Part shown: positions 35,070 to 43,818 of the stretch, piece by piece
Layout of the letters: every line of letters begins with the position of its first letter
How positions within the stretch are numbered: position 1 is the first letter of the stretch
From: Acidobacteriota bacterium
Lineage (GTDB): Bacteria > Acidobacteriota > Thermoanaerobaculia > Gp7-AA8
Reading direction: 5' to 3'
Length of the DNA stretch: 64,000 nucleotides
NCBI GenBank assembly: GCA_003223645.1
Contig: QHVT01000004.1
Span: 247,334-311,333, forward strand
Notes under the pieces: generated by a model
Databases searched by the model: none
What the model was told of the DNA's origin: nothing
What the model saw: only the letters and a program-made list of their open reading frames with translations
Made by a program: the position numbers and the translations under genes

Positions 35070-38000
35070 CAGGCGATGCTCAAAGGCTCAAAGGCGCAGA
35101 GGCTCATGGGCTCATAGAAAACGCTATGAGCCCAGGCGATTTTTCTTCGTCCCGCGCCCGCCCCCGGGGTGGGCGAGCGAAGTGATTGGCGTTCCCCCGT
35201 CCCGGGCGCGGAAGCGGGCGTGGGCGCGGGAAGCTCGCGCTGTTGCACACTGGAGGCCGGGTGAGGGGTGTCGATTCCACCAAGCGCTTTGTACACCGCA
35301 ACCACGCTCGTGAACACTTCCGCCTCGGCTTGTGCCACCGCGTCTTCCGCCTGCAGCTGCGTGCGTTCCGCGTCGAGCAGCGCGAGGAAGTCGGCTACGC
35401 CTTCGCGGTAGCGCGCTCGCGCGATCGCCGATGCACGCGCGCTTTCACGAGCCTGATCGTTCAGTTTCACCAGCCGCTGTTGCTGCTCGCGGTAATGGAC
35501 GAACGCGTTTTCGGTTTCTTCGAGCGCGCGGAGGACGGTTTGTTCATAGATCGCGGCGGCTTCGCGCGTCGATGCTTTCGCGCCGCGGAGGCGCGCGCGG
35601 GCGCTGCCGAGGTCGAACGCGGCCCAGGAGAGCGCGGGAGTGACGGCCCACGTTTGCGACTCGCTTTTTCCGAAGAGACTTCCGCGGCCGGCGAGAAATC
35701 CGAGGACGCCGGTGATGCTGATGCGCGGATAGAGATCGGCGCTGGCGATTCCTTCGCGCGCGGTTGCTGCGGCGAGGCGACGCTCCGCCGCGCGGACGTC
35801 GGGGCGGTTCTGCACGTCGCCGACCGGCAGCTCTTTCGCGAGCGGCGGATAGGCGCGCGGCGCGAGCTCGGCGTCGAGCTCGCCCGGCTTGCGTCCGGTC
35901 AGCACGGCGACGCGATACATGTGCGCGGCGATGGCGATGCGCAGCGGGGACAGATCGGCATCGATGGCCGCGACGCGTGCCGAAGCGCGCGCGACGTCGA
36001 GCTCCTCGCCAATCCCCGCATCGCGCCGCGCGGTCGTCAGGCGAAGCGTATCGCGCTGATTGGTGAGACTCTTCTCCGCGACGGCGAGCTGCTGCTGCAA
36101 TCCGCGGAGCTCGAAATAGTTGCGCGCGATTTCCGCGGCGATGATGACGCGTACGTCGTCGAGCGACGCCTGAAAGCTTTCCGCGTTCGCCTTCGCCGCC
36201 TTCACTTGCGAGCGCACGCGTCCGAAGAGATCGAGCTCCCAGAACGCGTCGAAGCCGGCGCGGTACGTCGTCGTCTCGACTTCGAACTCCTTCCGCTTGT
36301 CGACGAACGCGTTCGCGGTGACGTGCGGATAGCGATCGCGCGACGACTCGGTGAAGAACGCGCGCGCTTCATCGAATCGCGCGACCGCGATGCGCACGTC
36401 GTGATTCGATTCGACCGCGTCCGCTTCGAGTTTCTCGAGCACCGGGTCGTCGAACTGATGCCACCACGTGTCCGCTTTCGCGGGAATGCTGACGAACAGC
36501 ACGAGCAGCATCGACGCGGCGGCTGCCGCGGGGACGAGCTTGCGGCGCGAGAAACGGTCGACGAGATTGCCGAGGAACGTGAAGAAGACGGGCGTGAGGA
36601 AGAGACCGAAGAGGGTGACGCCGAGCATGCCGGCGAAGACCGCGATGCCCATCGCGCGGCGAATCTCCATGCCGGCACCGTGCGAGAAGACGAGCGGGAG
36701 CACGCCCATGATGAACGCGATCGACGTCATCAGCACGGGACGCAGCCGCACGCGGCAGGCTTCGAGAATCGCGGTCACGCGATCGTCGCCCTGTTCCTCG
36801 CGGTGCTTCGCGAACTCGATGATGAGGATCGAGTTCTTGCATGCGAGTCCCGCGAGCACGAGAAACGCGATCTGTGTGAAGACGTTGTTGTCGCCGCCCG
36901 TCACCCACACCCCCGCGATCGCGGAGAGGATCGTCAGCGGCACGACGAGGATGACGGCGAGCGGCAGCCACCAGCTCTCGTATTGCGCGGCGAGCACGAC
37001 GTACACGAGCAGCACGCACAACGGAAAGATCAGCACCATCGTGTTGCCGGAGAGAAGTTCCTGATACGCGAGCTCCGTCCATTCGAACGACATTCCGTCC
37101 GGCAGTTTCTTGCGCAACACATTCGCGATCGCGTTCTGCGCCTGTCCCGAGCTGGATCCCGGCGCGGGGGCGCCGTTGATCTCGGCCGCGGGAAATCCGT
37201 TGTAGTGCATCACCTGCTCGGGTCCGTATCCGCTGCCGATATTGACGAGCGATCCGAGGGGAACCATCGCGCCGCGATCGTTGCGCGTTTCGAGTCTCTG
37301 AATCGTTTCCGGTTGGATGCGGAACTTCGGCTCGGCTTGCACGTTGACCTGGTACGTGCGACCAAAGCGATTGAAGTCGTTGACGTAGAGCGATCCGAGG
37401 TAGACCTGCAGCGTGTCGAAGACATCGGTGAGCGGCACGCCGTAGGTCTTCGCGCGCTCGCGGTCGACCTTCGCGTCGATCTGCGGCACGCTGACCTGGA
37501 AGCTGGAGAAGAGTCCGGCCAGCTCCTTCTGTTTGTAGCCTTCGCCGATCGCGCTCTGCACGTTCGCGTACAACTCTTCGAATCCCGCGCCGCCGCGATC
37601 TTCGACGAACAACTTGAAGCCGCCGATGCTGCCGAGCCCCTGCACGGGCGGCGGCGGAAAGATCGCGACGTACGCCTCCTGGATGCCGGAGTACTTTGCA
37701 TTCAATGCGGCGGCGATCTTCTCCGCGCTCTCTCGCTCTTCCTGCGGCTTCAGCGTCACGAAGACGATGCCGGTATTCGACGCGTTCACGAATCCGTTGA
37801 CCGACAGTCCCGGAAACGCGACCGAGCTCTCGACACCCGGATGCTTCAACGCGATGTCTGACATCCGCCGAATCACCGCCTCGGTGCGATCCAACGTCGC
37901 CGCATCGGGCAGTTGCGCGAACGCGACGAGATACGACTTGTCCTGCTGCGGCACGAATCCCTGCGGCACTTTGTTGAGACCGAGCCAGCCGAGGGCGACG

Positions 38001-39667
38001 AGGCCGACGTAGACGACGAGCGCGGCGACGGAGACGCGCAGCACGCGCGCGACGCCGGACGAATAGACCGACGACGCGCGCTTGAAGCCGCGATTGAAGA
38101 GGCGGAAGAACCAGCCGAAGAGACGATCGATGGCGCGCTGCAGACGGTCGCGCGGCGCGCCATGCGGAAGCAGCAGGCGGGATGCGAGGGCGGGGCTGAG
38201 GGTGAGGGAGTTGAAGGCGGAGATGACCGTCGAGATGGCGATCGTCAATGCGAACTGGCGATAGAACTGGCCGGTGAGGCCGCTGATGAACGCCGTCGGA
38301 ATGAAGACGGCGCTGAGCACGAGCGCGATGGCGATGATCGGGCCCGACACTTCCCTCATCGCCGCGCGCGTCGCTTCGAGCGGCGACGCGCCGAGCTCGA
38401 TGTGCCGCTCGACGTTCTCGACGACGACGATCGCGTCGTCGACGACGATGCCGATCGCGAGCACGAGCCCGAACAAGGACAGTGTGTTCAGCGAGAAGCC
38501 GAGCATCAACATCACGGCAAACGTGCCGATGAGCGAGACCGGGACGGCGACGAGCGGAATGACCGACGCGCGCCACGTCTGCAGGAACACGATCACGACG
38601 ATGACGACGAGGAGGATCGCTTCGAACAGCGTCTCCACGACCGCGCTGATCGAATGGCGCACGAAGATCGTCGGGTCGTAGACGATCTTGTAGTCGACGC
38701 CGGCGGGGAACGATCTCTTCAGCCGCTCCATCGTCGCGCGGACTTCGTTCGACGCCTGAATCGCGTTCGTGCCGGGACGCTGGAAGATGCCGATGGCGAC
38801 GGCATTCTGATTGTCGAGGAGGCTGCGCATCGAATAGCGGTCCGCGCCGATCTGCACGCGTCCGACGTCGCGAATGCGCGTGATCTGCCCGTCCGGCGTC
38901 GCGCGCACGACAATGTTCGCGAACTCTTCTTCGGTCGTGAGGCGTCCCTGCGCGTTGATGGAGAGTTGGAACGTCGTATCGCTCGGCGCGGGCGGCGCGC
39001 CTAACACGCCCGCCGCAACCTGCACGTTCTGCTCGCGAATCGCGCGCACGACGTCCGTCGCCGTCAATTGACGCGACGCGAGGCGGTCGGGATCGAGCCA
39101 CACGCGCATGCTGTACTCGCCCGCGCCGAACACCTGCGCGGCGCCGACGCCGCTGATGCGGGCCAGCTCGTCCTTCACGCGCAGGTGCGCGAAGTTCGAG
39201 AGGTAGAGCATGTCGTAGCGGTTGTCGGGCGAGAGGAGGTGCACGACCATGATGAAGTCGGGCGAGGCCTTCTCGGTGACGACGCCGATGCGCTGTACTT
39301 CCTGCGGCAGCCGCGGCAACGCCTGCGCCACGCGGTTCTGCACCTGCACCTGCGCGTTGTCGAGGTCTGTGCCGACGGCGAACGTCGCGGTCAATTGCAT
39401 GTGACCGTCGGACGTCGACTGCGAAAACATGTACAGCAGTCCCTCGATCCCGTTGAGCTGCTGCTCGAGCGGGCCGGCAACGGTCTCGGCGATCACTTTC
39501 GGATTCGCGCCGGGATACGCCGCGCGCACGACGACGGTCGGCGGCGCGACGCTCGGGTATTCGCTCACCGGCAGGTTGAAGAGCGCGATCGCGCCGCCGA
39601 CCACGATGAGGAGCGAGAGCACGGCCGCGAAGATCGGCCGCGGGATAAAGAATTGTGCGAGTCTCAT
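35069..39667 (-). CDS. RND permease fused in frame to a TolC/NodT-type outer-membrane factor
   Basis: A 1532-residue fusion. Residues 1-1035 are a complete HAE1/AcrB permease: IPRPIFAAVLSLLIVVGGAIALFNLPV, SQSTSDGHMQLTATFAVGTD, GIVVDDAIVVVENVERH in helix 4 with the proton-relay Asp pair, and LAGLACKNSILIIEFA. After the last helix the sequence RRKLVPAAAAASMLLVLFVS and a signal-peptidase-like AKA|D site (Asp about residue 1066) follow. The OMF then runs to about 1465: WWHQFDDPVLEKLEADAVESN, AEIARNYFELRG, GVADFLALLDAERTQLQAE. The last 70 residues translate two word repeats. It ends by TGATG overlap with the MATE gene. A single frame covers both parts and no stop or frameshift was seen. Confidence 0.9.
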   Translation of the reverse strand: MRLAQFFIPRPIFAAVLSLLIVVGGAIALFNLPVSEYPSVAPPTVVVRAAYPGANPKVIAETVAGPLEQQLNGIEGLLYMFSQSTSDGHMQLTATFAVGTDLDNAQVQVQNRVAQALPRLPQEVQRIGVVTEKASPDFIMVVHLLSPDNRYDMLYLSNFAHLRVKDELARISGVGAAQVFGAGEYSMRVWLDPDRLASRQLTATDVVRAIREQNVQVAAGVLGAPPAPSDTTFQLSINAQGRLTTEEEFANIVVRATPDGQITRIRDVGRVQIGADRYSMRSLLDNQNAVAIGIFQRPGTNAIQASNEVRATMERLKRSFPAGVDYKIVYDPTIFVRHSISAVVETLFEAILLVVIVVIVFLQTWRASVIPLVAVPVSLIGTFAVMLMLGFSLNTLSLFGLVLAIGIVVDDAIVVVENVERHIELGASPLEATRAAMREVSGPIIAIALVLSAVFIPTAFISGLTGQFYRQFALTIAISTVISAFNSLTLSPALASRLLLPHGAPRDRLQRAIDRLFGWFFRLFNRGFKRASSVYSSGVARVLRVSVAALVVYVGLVALGWLGLNKVPQGFVPQQDKSYLVAFAQLPDAATLDRTEAVIRRMSDIALKHPGVESSVAFPGLSVNGFVNASNTGIVFVTLKPQEERESAEKIAAALNAKYSGIQEAYVAIFPPPPVQGLGSIGGFKLFVEDRGGAGFEELYANVQSAIGEGYKQKELAGLFSSFQVSVPQIDAKVDRERAKTYGVPLTDVFDTLQVYLGSLYVNDFNRFGRTYQVNVQAEPKFRIQPETIQRLETRNDRGAMVPLGSLVNIGSGYGPEQVMHYNGFPAAEINGAPAPGSSSGQAQNAIANVLRKKLPDGMSFEWTELAYQELLSGNTMVLIFPLCVLLVYVVLAAQYESWWLPLAVILVVPLTILSAIAGVWVTGGDNNVFTQIAFLVLAGLACKNSILIIEFAKHREEQGDDRVTAILEACRVRLRPVLMTSIAFIMGVLPLVFSHGAGMEIRRAMGIAVFAGMLGVTLFGLFLTPVFFTFLGNLVDRFSRRKLVPAAAAASMLLVLFVSIPAKADTWWHQFDDPVLEKLEADAVESNHDVRIAVARFDEARAFFTESSRDRYPHVTANAFVDKRKEFEVETTTYRAGFDAFWELDLFGRVRSQVKAAKANAESFQASLDDVRVIIAAEIARNYFELRGLQQQLAVAEKSLTNQRDTLRLTTARRDAGIGEELDVARASARVAAIDADLSPLRIAIAAHMYRVAVLTGRKPGELDAELAPRAYPPLAKELPVGDVQNRPDVRAAERRLAAATAREGIASADLYPRISITGVLGFLAGRGSLFGKSESQTWAVTPALSWAAFDLGSARARLRGAKASTREAAAIYEQTVLRALEETENAFVHYREQQQRLVKLNDQARESARASAIARARYREGVADFLALLDAERTQLQAEDAVAQAEAEVFTSVVAVYKALGGIDTPHPASSVQQRELPAPTPASAPGTGERQSLRSPTPGAGAGRRKIAWAHSVFYEPMSLCAFEPLSIA
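35090..35245. repeat. Two word inverted repeats inside the 3' end of the RND-OMF gene
   Basis: GCTCATGGGCTCATAG with CTATGAGCCCAGGC (35093-35135) belongs to the GGCTCAT family. CGTCCCGCGCCCGCCCCCGG with CCGGGCGCGGAAGCGGGCG (35148-35240) belongs to the GCGCCCG family seen again at 63543. Both are read through in frame by the fused gene. Confidence 0.85.
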
Positions 39668-39685
39668 GATTTTCCCTTCTCGTCG

Positions 39686-39813
39686 CCCCTCATCCGGCCT
39701 TCGGCCACCTTCTCCCCGCCAGCGGGGAGAAGGGCTACCTGCCATGCTTGGGGTCTTGTTGCCCCTCTCCCCGCTCGGCGGGGAGAGGGTGGCGCGAAGC
39801 GCCGGGTGAGGGG
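39686..39813. repeat. CCCCTCATCCGGC/GCCGGGTGAGGGG inverted repeat with inner hairpins
   Basis: The outer ends CCCCTCATCCGGCCTTCGGC and GCGAAGCGCCGGGTGAGGGG pair imperfectly. Inner parts TTCTCCCCGCCAGCGGGGAG and CTCTCCCCGCTCGGCGGGGA form their own hairpins. This CCCCTCACCCGG-type sequence is a widespread bacterial intergenic repeat. It lies between the adaptor gene's stop and the permease's start. Confidence 0.9.
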
Positions 39814-39821
39814 ACGTGCCA

Positions 39822-40961
39822 TCAAGCGCGACCGTCCATCGCAGCCTTTTCGACGTCGACCGGCACGCCCGGACGGATGCGCTGCAGTCCGTTGATGACG
39901 ACGAGGTCGCCCGATTTCAATCCGCTGCGCACGACTCTCAAGCCGTCAATGACCGGCCCGAGCTGGACGGCGCGATATTCGACTCTGCCGCTGTTGACGA
40001 CGTAGACGTAGCGCTTGTCGAGGTCCGTGCCGACGGCGCGGTCCTGGATCAGCAGCGCGTGATAGCGCGCGCCTCCCGGCACACGCAATCGCACGAACGA
40101 CCCCGGCGTGAGCGACACGTCCTGGTTGCGGAAGATCGCGCGGCCGCGAATCGTGCCGGTCGCCGAGTTGATTTGATTGTCGAGAAAGTTGAGCGTGCCT
40201 TCGCGCGAGAACTTTTCATCGTCGGCGAGCGCCATCCGAATCGGCTGTCCGTTATGCCGTCCGCTCCAGCGCCGGAACGATTGCTCGTCCGCATCGAACG
40301 ACGCGTAAATCGGATCGAGCGAGACGATGGTCGTGAGGAGCGTCGCTTCACCCGGACCGCTCGACACGAGATTGCCGGACGTGACAATCGCGCGTCCGAC
40401 GCGTCCGCTGATCGGCGCCGTGACGCGCGTGAACTCGAGGTTCAGCTCCGCCGCGCGCAGCGCCGCCTGCACGGCCTTCACCTGCGCCGCCGACTCTTCC
40501 GCGAACGCCGCGCGGCGGTCGATCTCCTCCGGCGACATCGCGTTGTCGGACGAGAGATGTTTCGCGCGCTCGAGATCGTTCTCCGCGCGGCGCACGGTCG
40601 CCTCGACGCGCGCGACTTCCGCGCGCAGCCGGTCGACTTCCGCCTGGAACGGACGCGCGTCGATCTCGAACAGCAGATCGCCTTTCTTCACGAGCGCGCC
40701 TTCATCGAAGCGCGCCGCGGAGACGAATCCGGACACACGCGGCCGAATCGCGACGCTGTTCACCGCCTCGAGCCTTCCCGTGAGCTCATCCCACTCCGTC
40801 ACATCCCTCCCCACCACCTCGGCCACCGTGACTTTGGGCGGCGGCGGCGCGCTCGACGCCTGCGCATCCGCACGCGAGCACGCGGTCGACAACAGAATCG
40901 CGGACACCAGGCCCGCGATCAGAACGAACATCCCGAATGCACGGAGTCGAATCACTTTCAC
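39822..40961 (-). CDS. RND efflux periplasmic adaptor (membrane fusion protein), lipoprotein
   Basis: A 379-residue protein from GTG 40961, preceded by GGGAGGA; a longer frame from 41027 lacks a signal. The lipobox is LLSTACSR. The MFP pattern follows: first lipoyl half RLEAVNSVAIRPRVSGFVSAARFDEGALVKKGDLLFEID, a coiled coil of about 60 residues (VDRLRAEVARVEATVRRAENDLERAKHL), the second lipoyl half VTAPISGRVGRAIVTSGNLV, and the beta barrel ending GLKSGDLVVINGLQRIRPG. It would bridge the fused permease and OMF encoded downstream in the same operon. The distance to the next gene is 154 nt, filled by a repeat. Confidence 0.92.
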   Translation of the reverse strand: MKVIRLRAFGMFVLIAGLVSAILLSTACSRADAQASSAPPPPKVTVAEVVGRDVTEWDELTGRLEAVNSVAIRPRVSGFVSAARFDEGALVKKGDLLFEIDARPFQAEVDRLRAEVARVEATVRRAENDLERAKHLSSDNAMSPEEIDRRAAFAEESAAQVKAVQAALRAAELNLEFTRVTAPISGRVGRAIVTSGNLVSSGPGEATLLTTIVSLDPIYASFDADEQSFRRWSGRHNGQPIRMALADDEKFSREGTLNFLDNQINSATGTIRGRAIFRNQDVSLTPGSFVRLRVPGGARYHALLIQDRAVGTDLDKRYVYVVNSGRVEYRAVQLGPVIDGLRVVRSGLKSGDLVVINGLQRIRPGVPVDVEKAAMDGRA

Positions 40962-41112
40962 TTCGGCGTCCTCCCAGCAATCAGACGATTGGTCGTGCAT
41001 GGAATCGACAAACGACGTTGTTTTCATGGGACGTAAAGATGCTTCCGCGAGAGCCCGCGAACAATCGGGCAGTGGTGCGAGGGAGGGGCCTCACGAATGG
41101 GCTAGAGGGATG

Positions 41113-41129
41113 TCGTACCTTTGGACGAT
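41113..41129 (+). repeat. Left copy of the 17-bp sequence flanking the vapBC-like module
   Basis: TCGTACCTTTGGACGAT, identical to 41812-41828. The sequence is itself an imperfect dyad (CGTACC/GGACG). It is either a duplication made when the toxin-antitoxin genes entered or a pair of regulator sites. Confidence 0.75.
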
Positions 41130-41139
41130 AAGAACGCGA

Positions 41140-41158
41140 ACCGTAAATACGGTAATAT
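41140..41158 (+). promoter_or_regulatory. Candidate vapBC promoter and operator
   Basis: ACCGTA-AA-TACGGT is a perfect 6-bp-arm dyad (41140-41153) that overlaps a TAATAT -10-like hexamer (41153-41158), 7 bp before the antitoxin start. This is the usual layout for autoregulation by a VapB-VapC complex. Confidence 0.6.
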
Positions 41159-41164
41159 GGGTCC

Positions 41165-41416
41165 GTGAAGACGACACTCGATTTGCCGGATGAAATTGTC
41201 AAGGACGCCAAGGCATCGGCGGCAATCCGAGGAGAGACTCTGCGCGATTACGTAGCCGGCGCTCTCGAAGCTCGCTTGCAGCATGAGACGGCGCGCAAAC
41301 GATCGCATGCCGGATGGCGAAGTGTCTTCGGAGTGGCGCGACGCGCCGATGTTGCTGCAGTCGATCGAATCGTGGCGCGCGATCTGGAAACGATCGATCC
41401 CGAAGATTGGCGATGA
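41165..41416 (+). CDS. VapB-type antitoxin
   Basis: An 83-residue protein from GTG 41165. It begins MKTTLDLPDEIVKDAKASAAIRGETLRDYVAGALE, a ribbon-helix-helix DNA-binding domain of the VapB/DUF2191 kind, followed by a charged C-terminal tail (RSHAGWRSVFGVARRADVAAVD) that would bind the toxin. The stop overlaps the toxin ATG as ATGA. It would neutralise the PIN toxin and repress the module via the upstream dyad. Confidence 0.88.
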   Translation: MKTTLDLPDEIVKDAKASAAIRGETLRDYVAGALEARLQHETARKRSHAGWRSVFGVARRADVAAVDRIVARDLETIDPEDWR

Positions 41417-41790
41417 TTCTTGACACAAATGCCATCTCGGCCCTTCTCTCCGGTAATGGCGGCCTGGAAACAGTGCTGGACGAAGAATCGGTCCATCATC
41501 TTCCTGTCATCGCCATCGGCGAATACAGGTATGGCCTTGCGAGGTCGAAATATGGACAGCGACTCGAACGTCTTCTCGACCTGTTGATTCAAGAATCGGT
41601 CGTGCTTCCAATTGATGAGTCGACGACTCGGCATTACGCAAGACTGCGAGAACAACTGCGTCGTGCCGGTACTCCGATTCCGGAAAACGATGTCTGGATC
41701 GCTGCCTTGGCGCAGCAGCACGATTTGCCAATCATCAGCCGCGACTCGCATTTCGACACCGTCGATCCGCGCATTCGGCGAGCTTGGTGA
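41413..41790 (+). CDS. VapC-type PIN-domain ribonuclease toxin
   Basis: A 125-residue PIN domain. The acidic residues are at ILDTNAIS (Asp4), VIAIGEYRYGL (Glu near 40) and PENDVWIAALAQQHDLPIISRDSHFDT (two Asp in the C-terminal half). The length and order fit VapC. It probably cleaves tRNA or rRNA when freed from the antitoxin. The start overlaps the antitoxin stop, so translation is coupled. The upstream ATG at 41314 lies in the antitoxin and is rejected. Confidence 0.92.
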   Translation: MILDTNAISALLSGNGGLETVLDEESVHHLPVIAIGEYRYGLARSKYGQRLERLLDLLIQESVVLPIDESTTRHYARLREQLRRAGTPIPENDVWIAALAQQHDLPIISRDSHFDTVDPRIRRAW

Positions 41791-41811
41791 GTACAAAGCC
41801 GCAGCCACACC

Positions 41812-41828
41812 TCGTACCTTTGGACGAT
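41812..41828 (+). repeat. Right copy of the 17-bp sequence flanking the vapBC-like module
   Basis: TCGTACCTTTGGACGAT, identical to 41113-41129. It lies 25 bp before the histidine kinase start. The related sequence TCGTACTTT occurs again at 43778, just after the response regulator gene. Confidence 0.75.
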
Positions 41829-41853
41829 TCCCTTCGCGCGAGCCGGGGCGATA

Positions 41854-43149
41854 ATGAATAGCGTGACGTCACCGGTGAAAGACGAGAAGTGCCCGATGGA
41901 AGAGGTCGTCGATCTTTCGGCGACGACCATCGAGGCGGAGATCGAGAAGCGCAAACGCGCGGAGTGCATGGCGCACATGCAGTCGGCCACCGTGCAGCTC
42001 GCGCTCGATCTGCTCGTGCGCGAGCCCGATCTCAAGGGCTTCTTCCGCGGCTTCGTGAAGATGCTGATCGAGCAGGGCGAGAGCGATGCGTGCGGCGTGT
42101 TCATGCTCGATGAGAGCGGCGAGCACTGCCTGCTGAAGATGGCGTACGCCGACAACCGCTTCTACGCGAAAGACGAGCCGGACTGGAACACGCTGAGCCT
42201 TCCGGGTGAGGCGATGGCCGCGCATCTCATGGCGCACGAGGAAGGGTGGAACGCGACCATCGAGTACGCGGGCGATGATCCGCGTCTGCCGGAGGCCGTG
42301 CGCGCGTTCAATCGCGCGTCCAATCTCCGCTGGCTCGCCGTCGCGCCGCTCACCGCCGGCTCGCAAAACCTGGGATGGCTCGCGCTCTCCACCACCGACG
42401 ACGAAGCCGCCGAGTGGGCGCCGTGGCGTCGCATGCTGCTCGAAGCAGTCGCGCTGCAGGTCACGCTCGCGCTGCATCACAACCGCATGTCGAAACGCGC
42501 GCGCGACGAAGAGCGGCGCAAAGCGGTGCTCGAAGAGCGCAACCGCATCGCGCGCGACATCCACGACACGCTCGCGCAGGGATTCGCCGCGATCCTGATG
42601 CAGCTGCAATCGACTCAGCGCTTGCTGCCGTCGCTGCCGAGTACCGCGGCGGAAAGCATCGAGACGGCAGTCGATCTCGCGCGCACGCACATGATCGAAG
42701 CGCGGCGCTCCGTCGGCGCGCTGCGTCCGCAGGATTTCGAGATCGGCGACGTCGCGGCGGTGCTGGAGCGCACGACCGAGCTCGCGCGACGCACGACCGA
42801 CGTACCGATCGAGCTCGTGATCGAAGAGCTCCCCGACCTCGGCGCCGGTGTCGAGCGCGAGATCGTCGCGATCGCGCAGGAAGCGCTCACGAACGCCGTG
42901 CGTCACGCCCGCGCGCGCAAGATCACCGTGCACGCGGCCGGATCGCGCGCCGTCGGCTTCCGCCTCTCCGTCGCCGACGACGGACGCGGCATCGCCAAAG
43001 AACGATTCGGCGCGGGCTTCGGACTCACCAGCATGCAGGAGCGCGCCGAGCGCATCGGCGGATCGCTCACCATCGTGACGGCGCCGCGCGCGGGAACGGA
43101 AGTCGTTCTCGCCTGGGCGCCGCCGTCCTTCAGCATCCCCACTCCATGA
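41854..43149 (+). CDS. NarL-type sensor histidine kinase with GAF domain
   Basis: A 431-residue kinase without transmembrane segments. Residues about 45-205 are a GAF-like sensor domain (LLVREPDLKGFFRGF..., ACGVFMLDESGEHCLLKMAY). The dimerisation and phosphoacceptor part is EERNRIARDIHDTLAQGFAAILMQLQ (HisKA_3, His in RDIHD). The ATPase has AQEALTNAVRHARA as N box and VADDGRGIAKERFGAGFGLTSMQERA as G boxes. It is soluble, so it probably senses a cytoplasmic signal. It overlaps the response regulator gene (ATGA), forming a two-component pair. Confidence 0.93.
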   Translation: MNSVTSPVKDEKCPMEEVVDLSATTIEAEIEKRKRAECMAHMQSATVQLALDLLVREPDLKGFFRGFVKMLIEQGESDACGVFMLDESGEHCLLKMAYADNRFYAKDEPDWNTLSLPGEAMAAHLMAHEEGWNATIEYAGDDPRLPEAVRAFNRASNLRWLAVAPLTAGSQNLGWLALSTTDDEAAEWAPWRRMLLEAVALQVTLALHHNRMSKRARDEERRKAVLEERNRIARDIHDTLAQGFAAILMQLQSTQRLLPSLPSTAAESIETAVDLARTHMIEARRSVGALRPQDFEIGDVAAVLERTTELARRTTDVPIELVIEELPDLGAGVEREIVAIAQEALTNAVRHARARKITVHAAGSRAVGFRLSVADDGRGIAKERFGAGFGLTSMQERAERIGGSLTIVTAPRAGTEVVLAWAPPSFSIPTP

Positions 43150-43775
43150 ACGCCTCTCACTCCGTGCTCGTCGTCGACGATCACGCGCTCGTTCGCACGG
43201 GCGTCGTGAAAATCATCAGTCATGAATCCGACTTGCAGGTCGTCGCCGAAGCGGCCAACGGCGCGGAAGCGGTCGAGGCGTACGCGAAGTTCCGTCCCGA
43301 CGTCACGCTCCTTGATCTGCGCATGCCGGTGATGGAAGGCGTCGAAGCCGTGCGGCAGATTCGCGAGATGGATCCGCAGGCGAAAGTGATCGTGCTGACG
43401 ACGTACGACACGGACGAAGACATCACGCGCGCGCTCAAAGCGGGAGCGAAGGCGTACGCGCTGAAAGACATCAGCGCCGACGAGCTGGTGACCTGCATCC
43501 ACGACGTGCTCGCGGGAAAAACCTATCTCGCGCCGGCGGCAGCGGCGAAGCTCGCCGAGGGAATGGCGCGCATGCAAGTGACGCCGCGCGAGCTCTCGAC
43601 GCTGCGTCTGATGGCCGACGGCAAGAGCAACAAGGAAATCGCCACCTCCCTCGGCATCAGCGAGCGCACCGTCAAATCGCACCTCGGACATCTGTTCGAG
43701 AAGCTCGGCGTCACGAGTCGCACCGAGGCAGTGAAGGTGGCGACACGTCGCGGGCTCGTGCGTTTCGATCAGTGA
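43146..43775 (+). CDS. NarL/FixJ-family response regulator
   Basis: A 209-residue protein. The receiver begins SVLVVDDHALVRTGVVKII. The phospho-Asp is in VTLLDLRMPVMEG and the Thr/Lys switch in VIVLTTYDTDEDI and KAYALKDI. The C-terminal LuxR helix-turn-helix is TPRELSTLRLMADGKSNKEIATSLGISERTVKSHLGHLFEKL. The partner is the overlapping upstream kinase. Its target may be the TCGTACCTTTGGACGAT dyads that lie in front of the operon and in degenerate form after it; this is a guess. Confidence 0.94.
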   Translation: MNASHSVLVVDDHALVRTGVVKIISHESDLQVVAEAANGAEAVEAYAKFRPDVTLLDLRMPVMEGVEAVRQIREMDPQAKVIVLTTYDTDEDITRALKAGAKAYALKDISADELVTCIHDVLAGKTYLAPAAAAKLAEGMARMQVTPRELSTLRLMADGKSNKEIATSLGISERTVKSHLGHLFEKLGVTSRTEAVKVATRRGLVRFDQ

Positions 43776-43818
43776 CATCGTACTTTCGTACAGGGTCGTT
43801 TCGCCCTTCGGTACGATG
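43776..43818. promoter_or_regulatory. CATCGTAC/GTACGATG inverted repeat after the response regulator
   Basis: CATCGTAC (43776-43783) and GTACGATG (43811-43818) are perfect inverted copies, with TTTCGTACAGGGTCG between. The left half begins immediately after the response regulator's stop codon. The right half contains the ATG of the following small frame. It may be an operator. Confidence 0.45.

Noticed and set aside
35186-37861. 891-codon plus-strand frame opposite the RND-OMF gene
   Set aside because: Antisense frames of GC-rich genes remain open by composition; the protein is Arg/Asp/Glu-rich with no domain, while the minus-strand frame is a clear permease.
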